Part shown: positions 17,013-24,881 of the stretch, piece after piece | How the letters are laid out: each line of letters opens with the position of its first letter | How positions within the stretch are numbered: position 1 is the first letter of the stretch | Position numbers and translations under genes: made by a program | The notes under the pieces: model-generated | The model's database searches: none | Seen by the model: the letters and a program-made list of their open reading frames with translations, nothing else | What the model was told of the DNA's origin: nothing | NCBI GenBank assembly: GCA_902582755.1 | Contig: CACHSZ010000007.1 | Span: forward strand, 1-39,979 | Reading direction: 5' to 3' | DNA from: an uncultured Alphaproteobacteria bacterium | GTDB taxonomy: Bacteria > Pseudomonadota > Alphaproteobacteria > HIMB59 > GCA-002718135 | Length of the DNA: 39,979 nucleotides

Positions 17013-17948
17013 ATGAGTTTAAAAAATCGCCATGAATGGAATTGGCAACCAACTTTACCAATTAAATTATCGCCAATATTAGATTGGCCACCAAATTTTT
17101 TATTGCTTTTCAAATGGCTAGCTTCTTATTGGCTTCACATTAGTTCTATTATAATTGAAGTTCTACTTGCTATATTTATATTCTATTTGTTTCACCCATC
17201 TACTGAAGAAATGAAAAATTTTTCTTTTTCGTGGATTGTACAGTTATGGATTAGAAATTGTATTTTAATCACTCTTGTTGCTGGTTCTCTACATTTTTGG
17301 TTTTTTTACTTAAAAGGACAAAGTAAAAAACTTAAATTTGAAAAAAAATTTATAGATGAAAAAGTAAAAAAATTTACTTTCAATAATCAACTTTTTGATA
17401 ATATTTTTTGGACAATTATAAGTGGTGTTACTATATGGACAATATTTGAAAGTTTTTATTTTTGGGCAGCAAGTAATGATATCGTTCCTATCATGTTTTG
17501 GCAAGATAACCCTTTTTGGTATGGAATATTTTTTATTTTAATTCCTATTTGGTCAAGTGCGCACTTTTATATTATTCATCGATTATTACATTTTACTTTT
17601 CTCTATAAAACTGTTCACAATTTACATCATAGAAATATAAGTCCAGGACCTTGGAGTGGTATATCTATGCATCCTATCGAACATATTTTATACTTTTCAA
17701 CAGTAGTTATACATTTTGTTGTTCCGTCAAGTCCAATACATGTACTTTTTCATTTCTATCAACAAGGATTAAATCCAGCTTTTAGTCATTCAGGCTTTGA
17801 TAGTATTGTGATCAAAGATAAAAAAAGATTAAAAGCAGGTGATTTCTTTCACCAACTTCACCACCGATACTTTAATTGTAATTATGGAACTATAGAAATG
17901 CCTTGGGATAGATTTTTTGGAACTTTTAATGATGGTACAAAAAAATGA
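17013..17948 (+). CDS. Membrane di-iron fatty acid hydroxylase / sterol desaturase family protein
   Basis: A 311-residue integral membrane protein with the histidine boxes of the fatty acid hydroxylase superfamily: HRLLH (189-193), HNLHH (202-206), further histidines at 220 and 224, H259, and HQLHH (280-284). Four or more hydrophobic segments precede and separate them. These enzymes use a di-iron centre and O2 to hydroxylate or desaturate lipids, sterols or alkyl ethers. The gene starts 1 bp after the aldehyde dehydrogenase. The three-gene order suggests hydroxylation, then alcohol oxidation, then aldehyde oxidation of one substrate. An alkylglycerol monooxygenase-like or carotenoid-hydroxylase-like activity cannot be excluded. 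It ends 4 bp before the convergent crotonase gene. Confidence 0.85.
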   Translation: MSLKNRHEWNWQPTLPIKLSPILDWPPNFLLLFKWLASYWLHISSIIIEVLLAIFIFYLFHPSTEEMKNFSFSWIVQLWIRNCILITLVAGSLHFWFFYLKGQSKKLKFEKKFIDEKVKKFTFNNQLFDNIFWTIISGVTIWTIFESFYFWAASNDIVPIMFWQDNPFWYGIFFILIPIWSSAHFYIIHRLLHFTFLYKTVHNLHHRNISPGPWSGISMHPIEHILYFSTVVIHFVVPSSPIHVLFHFYQQGLNPAFSHSGFDSIVIKDKKRLKAGDFFHQLHHRYFNCNYGTIEMPWDRFFGTFNDGTKK

Positions 17949-17952
17949 GAAA

Positions 17953-18744
17953 TTATTCTTTCCAATTTGGTTCTCTCTTTTCTAAAAAAGCATCAATGCC
18001 TTCCTTAGAATCATCATGTAACATATTTTCCGTCATTACCTTTGAAGTAAAAGTATAGGCGTCTTCTAAATTCATATCTTTTTGTTTGTAAAAAGCTTCT
18101 TTACCAATTTTAATAGTATTAGAAGATTTAGATGATATTTTTTTAGCAATTTGAAATACATTTTCTTTTAAACTATCTTCTTCAAAGACATCATTTATTA
18201 AACCAATCCTTAATGCTTTATTTGCATCTATAAGATCTCCTGTGAGAAGCATTTCCATTGCTTGTTTTTTACCTACAGTTCTTGATAATGGAACCATTGG
18301 CGTAGAACAAAATAATCCTATGTTAACACCCGGGGTTGCATATTTTGCTCTACTACTTGAGTAAGCTAAATCACAGCTAGAAATTAACTGACAGCCTGCT
18401 GCAGTAGCAATACCATCAACCATAGCTATAACTGGTTTATTATTTTTATTAATTTTCAGCATAAGCTGAGAGCACATTTGAAATATTTTTTTAAAATAGC
18501 TTTCACCTTTGTCATTTTGCAATCTTTGTGAATTTAAATCTTTTAAATTATGTCCTGCACAAAAAATATTACCTTTTGATGATAAAATAATTACTTTTAC
18601 TTCATTATCTTCATCAGCAATGTCTAGCGCTGATGTTAATTCATTGATCATGTTTTCACTTAAAGTGTTTTGGTTTTTCTGATCATTAAGAATAATATTA
18701 AAAATATTATTATTTTTTTCTGTTAAAATTAGATTAAAATTCAT
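17953..18744 (-). CDS. Crotonase-fold protein, ECHDC3-like, lacking both canonical catalytic glutamates
   Basis: A 263-residue enoyl-CoA hydratase/isomerase superfamily protein. The oxyanion-hole segments are FCAGHNLKDL (61-70) and TAAGCQLISSCDLA (114-127), and the C-terminus ends KREPNWKE. The whole protein, including TPGVNIGLFCSTP (137-149) and LGK/KEAFYKQ, reads like mitochondrial ECHDC3. Where classical enoyl-CoA hydratases have their two catalytic glutamates this protein has Q119 and G139, so simple hydration is unlikely. Hydrolysis, isomerisation or a binding role is more plausible. It is the last gene of the nine-gene minus-strand run, starting directly after the OsmC stop. DmdD (methylthioacryloyl-CoA hydratase) was considered because of the DmdA-like gene upstream, but the missing glutamates argue against it. 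Confidence 0.8.
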   Translation of the reverse strand: MNFNLILTEKNNNIFNIILNDQKNQNTLSENMINELTSALDIADEDNEVKVIILSSKGNIFCAGHNLKDLNSQRLQNDKGESYFKKIFQMCSQLMLKINKNNKPVIAMVDGIATAAGCQLISSCDLAYSSSRAKYATPGVNIGLFCSTPMVPLSRTVGKKQAMEMLLTGDLIDANKALRIGLINDVFEEDSLKENVFQIAKKISSKSSNTIKIGKEAFYKQKDMNLEDAYTFTSKVMTENMLHDDSKEGIDAFLEKREPNWKE

Positions 18745-19191
18745 TTAATTGATTTGAATTTCAACATCTTTAGATAGTGAATTAGCGATAAAACAATACT
18801 TATGCGATCTCTCTTTCATCTTTTTCATTTCTTCATCAGTAATAGTAAAATTATCTTCAAATACTATGGCTGGATTTAGCTCTATTTTGTTAACGTACAT
18901 TCTTCCCTCTGCATTTTTTCCTAAATACGAAATTGCTTTATCTTTGTAATTAATAACTGGCCATTTCATTTTTGCAGCTAAAGCTAAAAACGTCATCATA
19001 AAACAACTACTTACAGCTGCAGCTAGTTTTTGTTCTGGATTAATATTAGTTTCGCTTCCTCCATAATCTGGAGATGATCCCGCATCAATAGAGACATTTT
19101 CGTTAAGCATTACTGTGTGATCAGTTAAGTATTTTCCAAATTCGAGTTTTTGATCTCCTAATTCCCACTCTAATTTGATTGAATGACTCAT
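18745..19191 (-). CDS. OsmC-family thiol peroxidase-like protein
   Basis: A 148-residue OsmC/Ohr-fold protein when started at the ATG ending at 19191. A longer reading from 19239 runs into the upstream gene and adds 16 residues without family character. The 19191 start also gives a 1-bp junction identical in style to the other joints in this operon. The two redox cysteines are C63 (AAVSSCFMMTFLA) and C133 (HKYCFIANSLS), the positions used by OsmC proteins to reduce organic hydroperoxides. SPDYGGSET is the typical N-terminal loop. Within this operon it may detoxify a peroxide or reactive thiol intermediate, for example H2O2-derived products of the FMN oxidase; this is inference. Confidence 0.85.
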   Translation of the reverse strand: MSHSIKLEWELGDQKLEFGKYLTDHTVMLNENVSIDAGSSPDYGGSETNINPEQKLAAAVSSCFMMTFLALAAKMKWPVINYKDKAISYLGKNAEGRMYVNKIELNPAIVFEDNFTITDEEMKKMKERSHKYCFIANSLSKDVEIQIN

Positions 19192-19192
19192 T

Positions 19193-20314
19193 TTAAGAAT
19201 AATTAAAAGGTAATGAGCACACTTTACCTTTTCTCTCAATATTATCTGGTGTTAATACGATAACATTCTGCCCATCATTCCAATAATCTCTATCAACCAT
19301 TGATAATCCAATATTGGTTTTTAAAAATGGTGAATAAATACCAGAGGTGATATTACCAATTTGAAATCTATTTTTTGAGTATACAGGAAAAGGTATTGTG
19401 CAGGGAGGAGTCGGGGACCCATCAAAAGTAATTCCTTTTATTTTTTTTTCTATTCCATTTTTTAATATTTCTTTTAGTGCATTTTTTCCAATGAAATCAT
19501 GAGATAAATTGTTACAATAATTATCAAATCCACATTCAATTGGATTATTTTCTAAAGTAAATTCATTACCATAGGATAATAAACCACCTTCTATTCTATC
19601 AATTAAATTTGGACATCCAGGTGAAATATTTAAATCTTTTCCTGCTTCCCAAATAGTTTCCCAAAGTTTTTTTCCTAAACTAAAACCTTTAAGATAAATC
19701 TCAAAACCATCTTGTTTACTATATCCTGATCTTGCAATTATCTGTTTTGTTCCTTCAAATTCAAAAAAAGAAAAATGAAAGAATTTTAATTTTTTAATTT
19801 TTTCTCCAAATATTGATGACATTAATTCTTCAGATTTTGGCCCCTGAATTGCTAGAGGGTAAATATCTGGCTCTATAATATCAACTTTAAAATTTCTTCC
19901 TACAGCCAATCCTTTTGCCCAAAGAAGAACATCTGAATCTGCAACTGATAGCCAATATTTATTTTCACTTAATTTTAAAAGTACAGGATCATTTATCATC
20001 CCTGCATTTTCATCAATCATTGGATAATAGTAACATTTACCAATAGGCATATCTTTTATTGATCTTGGAGACATGATTTGTATTAATTCTGTAGCATCTT
20101 CTCCTAATATTTGAACCTGTCGTTGACATGAAACATCCCAAATTTGAGTATTTTTAGATAAGTGCCAATAATCTTCTTCTACTGTTGCTTTATATGATTT
20201 TGGAAGAAGCATATGATTAACTACAGTAAAACCACTTACACCAGCCTCAATTACTTTCTCTGTATAGGGAGTCCTCCTAATACGTCTAGACATGTTTAAT
20301 CCTGAATTACTCAT
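19193..20314 (-). CDS. dmdA: DmdA-like tetrahydrofolate-dependent demethylase (GcvT family)
   Basis: A GcvT-fold protein of 373 residues from the ATG ending at 20314, chosen because the alternative at 20356 lies inside the upstream gene. It follows, as I recall it, the dimethylsulfoniopropionate demethylase pattern: RRIRRTPYTEKV, GFTVVNHMLLP, IWDVSCQRQVQI, GGLLSYGNEFTLENNPIECG, with AGMINDP carrying the folate-site aspartate. DmdA moves a sulfonium methyl group to THF, giving methylmercaptopropionate. One difference: the motif I recall as SGWSKQGG in characterised DmdA reads SGYSKQDG here, so the substrate pocket may differ. DmdB and DmdC are not in the window. It sits between the HIUase-like gene and osmC with 1-bp gaps. 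The symbol is tentative; a paralogous demethylase for another sulfonium or betaine is the alternative. Confidence 0.65.
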   Translation of the reverse strand: MSNSGLNMSRRIRRTPYTEKVIEAGVSGFTVVNHMLLPKSYKATVEEDYWHLSKNTQIWDVSCQRQVQILGEDATELIQIMSPRSIKDMPIGKCYYYPMIDENAGMINDPVLLKLSENKYWLSVADSDVLLWAKGLAVGRNFKVDIIEPDIYPLAIQGPKSEELMSSIFGEKIKKLKFFHFSFFEFEGTKQIIARSGYSKQDGFEIYLKGFSLGKKLWETIWEAGKDLNISPGCPNLIDRIEGGLLSYGNEFTLENNPIECGFDNYCNNLSHDFIGKNALKEILKNGIEKKIKGITFDGSPTPPCTIPFPVYSKNRFQIGNITSGIYSPFLKTNIGLSMVDRDYWNDGQNVIVLTPDNIERKGKVCSLPFNYS

Positions 20315-20315
20315 T

Positions 20316-20651
20316 TTATTTAGACCACCATATTGAGTATCCATTTGGAGAAACAATTAAAGGTATGTGGTATTTTTTAAGAGGATCTTTCATTTTAAAT
20401 TTAACACTTATTGAATTAATTATTTCACTAGTATTTCTAAAATATTTACCAGAATTAATTATCATTTCATAATCACTTTCACAATCTTCTTTCGTTAATT
20501 CAAATTCTTTAAGCATTCTTCCAGAACTATCTGTTTTATCTTCTAGAAATACAACTTTGTTATTATTATTTACTTTATAAATAACAATTTCTACATCACT
20601 TGCATGCGTACCATCTATTGAGTTTAGTAAATGTGTAGAAAAAATTGCCAT
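20316..20651 (-). CDS. Transthyretin-like / 5-hydroxyisourate hydrolase-like protein with altered C-terminus
   Basis: A 111-residue protein of HIUase/transthyretin fold. It has the N-terminal STHLLNSIDGTHASDV with the catalytic-type H7, R45 in SSGRM and H95 in KYHIPLIVSPNGYS. True HIUases end in YRGS, whose residues are part of the active site; this one ends in IWWSK. The three upstream catalytic positions are kept while the tail is not. It may hydrolyse another ring or have lost activity. No other uric-acid gene (OHCU decarboxylase, urate oxidase, allantoinase) is nearby. It lies between the ThDP enzyme (3-bp gap) and the DmdA-like gene (1-bp gap), so it is part of that pathway and not of purine breakdown. 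Confidence 0.75.
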   Translation of the reverse strand: MAIFSTHLLNSIDGTHASDVEIVIYKVNNNNKVVFLEDKTDSSGRMLKEFELTKEDCESDYEMIINSGKYFRNTSEIINSISVKFKMKDPLKKYHIPLIVSPNGYSIWWSK

Positions 20652-20654
20652 AAC

Positions 20655-22397
20655 CTACTCTATAGATGCTTTATCTCTTTTATCACTAACTGCAGCAACT
20701 ATAGGACTTATAACACCTTTAGCCTTAACATTTACACATGCAGTTTTACCACTTTCTAAAGCTCTTTTTAAAGCAGGGCCTAAATCTTCTCTTTTAGTAA
20801 CTAATTCTCCATGCCCTCCAAAACCTTCAAAAATTGAATGAAATGGAATATCTCTAAAATCAGTTGCAAAGTGTTTCCCACTTTCAAATAACCTTTCTTG
20901 TTGTTGAGAAATACAGTCAAGACCTCCATTATTATCTATAACAACAACAATAGGTTTTTTTTCTTGAAATGCAGCTTCAATTGATAATCCACCAGATAAA
21001 AATGCACCATCTCCACTTATTAAAACAACATTAGATTTAGGATTAAGGTTTTTTGCTGATACTGCAAAAGGAACTCCAACACCTAACATGCTGAAAGTGC
21101 CTGGATGTAATATTCCTCCGAGTTTTTTACCTTTTGATCCAGCAATATTAATTGCAATCTCGGACCAGAAATGCGTATTACCGCCATCAATAACTAACCA
21201 ATCATTTTCAGTTAACACTTCTTGAACATCTAAAGCTAATTGAAGAGGATGAATTTTTCCACCATTTTTTTTAGTCTCTTCAGTTTCTTTATTTAAGTCA
21301 TCTAATGTTTTATTGATCCAATTTTTTTTCTCTTTTTTATTCTTATTAAACCATTCATTGTTTAATTTCCATTTACTGTTTTTCTTTAACTCTATGAGTT
21401 TATCCAAAAAAACTCCAGGGTCACAAAGTAAGTTAATATCTGCAGCTCTATTTAATTCTATTTCTTCATGCGATCCATTAATACAAACAAGCTTAGTACT
21501 TTTTGGAAAAAGTGGAGGATTTCCAAAATTCATTTGATTATCAAGACGTGCACCAATCATAAGAACCAAATCTGATTCATGAAGAGCCATTTTTGATGGA
21601 GGATATTGATGAATATCTGCCAGACCCATGTATGAATCTACCTCTTCCCCTAAAAGCTTCTGATGATATGGTATATTAAATATTGGAATGTTTAATTCAA
21701 AGCCTGCTTGCTCTAATTTTTTTTCTGCACTAGACCACCAAACACCATGTCCTCCAATAAAAACAGGGTTTTGTGCATTAATTGCTAGATCAAATATTTC
21801 ATTTAAACTCTCAGGATTGGGCCAAGCTTTTGCGAGAGGTTTCTTTTGATGAGTAAAAGGTCTTTCTTCTAGACCTGCATCATCTGCAAATGATGAAAAC
21901 ATTATATCTACTGGTACACTTAAATGTACTGCACCAGGATAGCCATTTGTTGCAATTCTATATGCTTTATCTACGAACTCTCTTATTCTATTGCCATCTG
22001 TTATACTTGCACTGTATTTTGTTAACGGCGCTGCTATAGATACATCATCTATTTCCTTAAAACCACCTGCTCCTTGTCTTTTTAAGCTACTTGATCCAGT
22101 TATAAAAATAACAGGTGATCTTTCACCCCATGCTTCCATCATTGAAGGCACTGCATTTGCAAAACCTTCTGGCCCGACAATACAAACGGACGGTTTTCTT
22201 GATATTCTAGTATGACCATCAGCTAAATGACCAGCAATTTGTTCATGAGGACAATTAATTACATTAATTTGACACTCCATAAATCCTTCAAGTGCTGGAT
22301 TACAAAAACCTCCAGAAAGTGTAAATACATTATCAATACCTTTGTCTCTAAGAGCTCTTGCAACTAATGCCCCACCTCTAATCTTTTTATCTCCCAT
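20655..22397 (-). CDS. Thiamine-diphosphate-dependent enzyme (acetolactate synthase / 2-oxo acid decarboxylase superfamily)
   Basis: A 580-residue protein with the usual three domains (PYR, central, PP). The ThDP-activating glutamate is E52 in CPHEQIAGH. The diphosphate/Mg2+ motif is SGDGAF (461-466), closing with DNNG (488-491). The central-domain pieces IGGHGVWWSS and IGARLDNQMNFG resemble oxalyl-CoA decarboxylase, 2-hydroxyacyl-CoA lyase and acetolactate-synthase relatives. No acetolactate synthase small subunit is nearby, and E52 excludes a glyoxylate carboligase, which lacks it. The gene follows the FMN 2-hydroxy-acid oxidase by 1 bp. The pair recalls mandelate dehydrogenase plus benzoylformate decarboxylase: oxidise a 2-hydroxy acid to the 2-oxo acid, then decarboxylate it. 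The substrate is unknown. Confidence 0.85.
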   Translation of the reverse strand: MGDKKIRGGALVARALRDKGIDNVFTLSGGFCNPALEGFMECQINVINCPHEQIAGHLADGHTRISRKPSVCIVGPEGFANAVPSMMEAWGERSPVIFITGSSSLKRQGAGGFKEIDDVSIAAPLTKYSASITDGNRIREFVDKAYRIATNGYPGAVHLSVPVDIMFSSFADDAGLEERPFTHQKKPLAKAWPNPESLNEIFDLAINAQNPVFIGGHGVWWSSAEKKLEQAGFELNIPIFNIPYHQKLLGEEVDSYMGLADIHQYPPSKMALHESDLVLMIGARLDNQMNFGNPPLFPKSTKLVCINGSHEEIELNRAADINLLCDPGVFLDKLIELKKNSKWKLNNEWFNKNKKEKKNWINKTLDDLNKETEETKKNGGKIHPLQLALDVQEVLTENDWLVIDGGNTHFWSEIAINIAGSKGKKLGGILHPGTFSMLGVGVPFAVSAKNLNPKSNVVLISGDGAFLSGGLSIEAAFQEKKPIVVVIDNNGGLDCISQQQERLFESGKHFATDFRDIPFHSIFEGFGGHGELVTKREDLGPALKRALESGKTACVNVKAKGVISPIVAAVSDKRDKASIE

Positions 22398-22398
22398 T

Positions 22399-23562
22399 TT
22401 AATACTTTATATCCTTAAAAAATTTCTCTGCTATAATTTTTTTATCAACTTCATTTATATCGGTTAATCCCACTAAGCCAAGATTTGTACTTAACTCTTC
22501 TTTAATAAGGTTAATGATTCTTCTAAGACCTTTTGCGCCATCCGCACCGATGGCATACATTAGAGGTCTGCCAAACATAACAAAGTCAGCTCCCAGAGCT
22601 AACGCGCGTAAAATATCACTACCACTTCTAATTCCACTATCAAAAAGTATTGGAAAATCGTCTCCCAAAGCTTTTCGTATTAATGGTAAAGCATTAATAG
22701 AAGCAGTAGCACTATCTAATTGCCTTCCACCATGATTTGATACTTGAATTGCATCAGCACCAGCCTCTTTAATTTTCAAAGCATCTTCAGAATTCATTAC
22801 TCCTTTGATTATTAATTTTCCTTTCCAAGAGTCACGAACCCTTTTTAGAGTATGCCAATCAGTTGCCCCTCTACTTTCTTTTCGTCTAAAAACTTGATCA
22901 CCACTTTTGGAGGTAACATAATTCATTGGTTGTGGAGCACCTTTAAACAAAGTTGTTAAACTCCATTGAGGATGTAGTGCAAAATCTAAAAATTGTTTTG
23001 GGCCAATTTTAAATGGATAACCAAATCCATTTCTATCATCTCTGGCCCTTCTTGAAAGAATAGGAACATCAACAGTGAGAATTAAAACCTCATACCCTAT
23101 GCCTTCTGCTCTTTTTAATAATTCCATAATAAATTCTTCACTTTGAAAAATATATATTTGCATCCACGAATGACCTTCTGAAAAAGTAAACATATCTTCA
23201 AGCGTAGTACTAGAAGCCATTGAAACACATGTTGGAATATTATTATACGCACTTTCTTTTGCTATCATTTTATCTGCTTCAGGCCATGAAAGATTTGTCA
23301 TTCCCATTGGTGCAAATCCAAATGGATAATCAAAATGAAAATCAAATATTTTTTTACTTAATTTTCTATTCTCGACATTTCTGAAAACCTTAGGTTCAAG
23401 TCTAATTTGATCTAATGCTTTACTATTAATTTCAGCAAGTTTATCATCTCCTGATGCTCCATCAATGAAATCAAAGACCAATTTTGGTAATCTCTTTTTT
23501 GATAACCTTATTGCATCATCTATTGTGTGGATTTTATTGCTAGGTTTAATGAGTTCATTCAT
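22399..23562 (-). CDS. FMN-dependent 2-hydroxy-acid oxidase/dehydrogenase
   Basis: A 387-residue TIM-barrel flavoprotein of the lactate/glycolate/mandelate oxidase family. It has the catalytic base His277 and substrate-carboxylate Arg280 in VSNHGGRQLD, active-site Tyr137 in MQIYIF, Lys253 in IIKGV, and the FMN phosphate motifs DSGIRSGSD and GADFVMFGRP (about 307-332). It converts an (S)-2-hydroxy acid to the 2-oxo acid; the electron acceptor (O2 or quinone) is not evident. The tyrosine in the family's usual N-terminal YxxGGAxDE motif is replaced by phenylalanine here (FDFIDGASGDD, 30-40), which may change side-chain specificity. It directly precedes the ThDP gene (1-bp gap) and follows the GcvT-like gene after 48 bp. 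Confidence 0.88.
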   Translation of the reverse strand: MNELIKPSNKIHTIDDAIRLSKKRLPKLVFDFIDGASGDDKLAEINSKALDQIRLEPKVFRNVENRKLSKKIFDFHFDYPFGFAPMGMTNLSWPEADKMIAKESAYNNIPTCVSMASSTTLEDMFTFSEGHSWMQIYIFQSEEFIMELLKRAEGIGYEVLILTVDVPILSRRARDDRNGFGYPFKIGPKQFLDFALHPQWSLTTLFKGAPQPMNYVTSKSGDQVFRRKESRGATDWHTLKRVRDSWKGKLIIKGVMNSEDALKIKEAGADAIQVSNHGGRQLDSATASINALPLIRKALGDDFPILFDSGIRSGSDILRALALGADFVMFGRPLMYAIGADGAKGLRRIINLIKEELSTNLGLVGLTDINEVDKKIIAEKFFKDIKY

Positions 23563-23610
23563 TTTAATATTTGTATTCTAATATAATTTATAATTCTATT
23601 ATAAAATATA

Positions 23611-24840
23611 CTAGTTTTTTGAAATACCCTTCCAAGGTATTGGACTAGATGGAATATCCTCTTTTAAACCTCTTTGTATTTCACCTTTCTCATCATACAT
23701 TGGTAAAGTACAAATTTCACCTTTTTGCACACTACCATCATCACAACTAACATCTACTATTGTGTCTGGTCCAAATTCTGCATTATCCATATGAACTATA
23801 GCAACACCACAAACTTGAAATGGTGACCATGTACTTGAAGTTACAATTCCAACTTTTTTATTATTAATAGAAATTTCAGAATCAACCAACGCAAAGCTAT
23901 TTTCCACTCTCATACCCCATGTTAAGCAATCTTTGCTTGCATTTAGTAAATAATCTCTTCCAATAAAATCACCTTTATTAAAATCTATAAATTTTCCTAA
24001 TCCAACAGCAAATGGAGATCTGTCTCTTGTAAAATCTCTCCCTGCAGACAAGAGACCTGCTTCAATTCTTCTACATCTAAATCCTGGAGAGGCTGTAAGG
24101 ATCATTCCCATTTCTTCACCCTTACTGAGTATTAAGTCTCCAATTTTTTTTGAATCATTTTCTGGCCTTAAATAAATCTCCCAGCCAAGTTCATTTGTAA
24201 AACCTGTTCTGCTTATAATTACTTTTTCTGAAGCAATTGAAGTTTCAACCCAATCAAAATAATTAAAATTATTTTTTAATGGTTGATCAACTAGTTTTTC
24301 TAAAAGTTTTAGAGATTTAGGGCCTTGTATTTGACTAACCCAAACGTTTGGATCTTTAATTTCAACATCTAAATTTTTTGAATGAGCTTTGTACCAACTG
24401 TATAAATGTCCATCACCTTGGGCAAACCAAAATTTATTTTTTTCTAATCTTAATAATAATCCATCTGAAATCATTCCTCCATCATGGTAACAAGCAAATT
24501 GATAGGAGCATCTTCCAATTTTAACTTTTGAAATATCTCTAGGAAATATTTGTTGAAGTAAATTTTCAGCATCCGGACCAGATATTTCGTATGGATGCTC
24601 ACCTGTATGACGTAAAATTATTTCTTGTCTAGCTTTCCAATACATTTCATCTGCTGTAGCATGAGATAATTTTTCAAGTGTAAATCTACCATCAGCGTAG
24701 TTAGTATATTCGGGGTTAAGTGGTAACTCTTGATAAGTAAGAGGATGTATTTTCATGGGTCTAGCCAAATCTAGAGATCTACCAGTTTCTTTAACAACTG
24801 GTTTTACAACAAATCTGTAATTACTAACTAAATCTCCCAT
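23611..24840 (-). CDS. GcvT-family aminomethyltransferase-like protein
   Basis: A 409-residue stand-alone GcvT-fold protein. Visible family segments are HTGEHPYEISGPDAENLLQ, GRCSYQFACYHDGGMISDG (folate-site aspartate), VSQIQGPKSLKLL, SRTGFTNELGWEIYL and RRIEAGLLSAGRDF. An N-terminal extension of about 65 residues precedes the usual start, and the C-terminal tail is longer than in GcvT. No glycine cleavage partners (GcvH, GcvP) are nearby, and it lacks the FAD domain of dimethylglycine or sarcosine dehydrogenase. It is therefore more likely a THF-dependent demethylase for a small methylated substrate. It is a paralogue, not a copy, of the DmdA-like gene 3.3 kb downstream in the same operon. 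Confidence 0.8.
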   Translation of the reverse strand: MGDLVSNYRFVVKPVVKETGRSLDLARPMKIHPLTYQELPLNPEYTNYADGRFTLEKLSHATADEMYWKARQEIILRHTGEHPYEISGPDAENLLQQIFPRDISKVKIGRCSYQFACYHDGGMISDGLLLRLEKNKFWFAQGDGHLYSWYKAHSKNLDVEIKDPNVWVSQIQGPKSLKLLEKLVDQPLKNNFNYFDWVETSIASEKVIISRTGFTNELGWEIYLRPENDSKKIGDLILSKGEEMGMILTASPGFRCRRIEAGLLSAGRDFTRDRSPFAVGLGKFIDFNKGDFIGRDYLLNASKDCLTWGMRVENSFALVDSEISINNKKVGIVTSSTWSPFQVCGVAIVHMDNAEFGPDTIVDVSCDDGSVQKGEICTLPMYDEKGEIQRGLKEDIPSSPIPWKGISKN

Positions 24841-24881
24841 AAAATTTATTCAACTTATCACAAAATAATGAAAAAAAAATT

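Noticed and set aside
17953-18744. Crotonase as DmdD (methylthioacryloyl-CoA hydratase)
   Set aside because: Both catalytic glutamates are missing and the sequence fits ECHDC3 better, despite the DmdA-like gene in the operon.
19193-20356. ATG at 20356 as start of the DmdA-like gene
   Set aside because: It lies 41 bp inside the HIUase-like gene and adds 14 residues without family similarity; the ATG at 20314 gives the same 1-bp joint style as its neighbours.
23611-24840. Glycine cleavage T protein (gcvT) of a glycine cleavage operon
   Set aside because: No gcvH or gcvP is near, the ends are longer than GcvT, and the neighbours are demethylation and hydroxy-acid genes.
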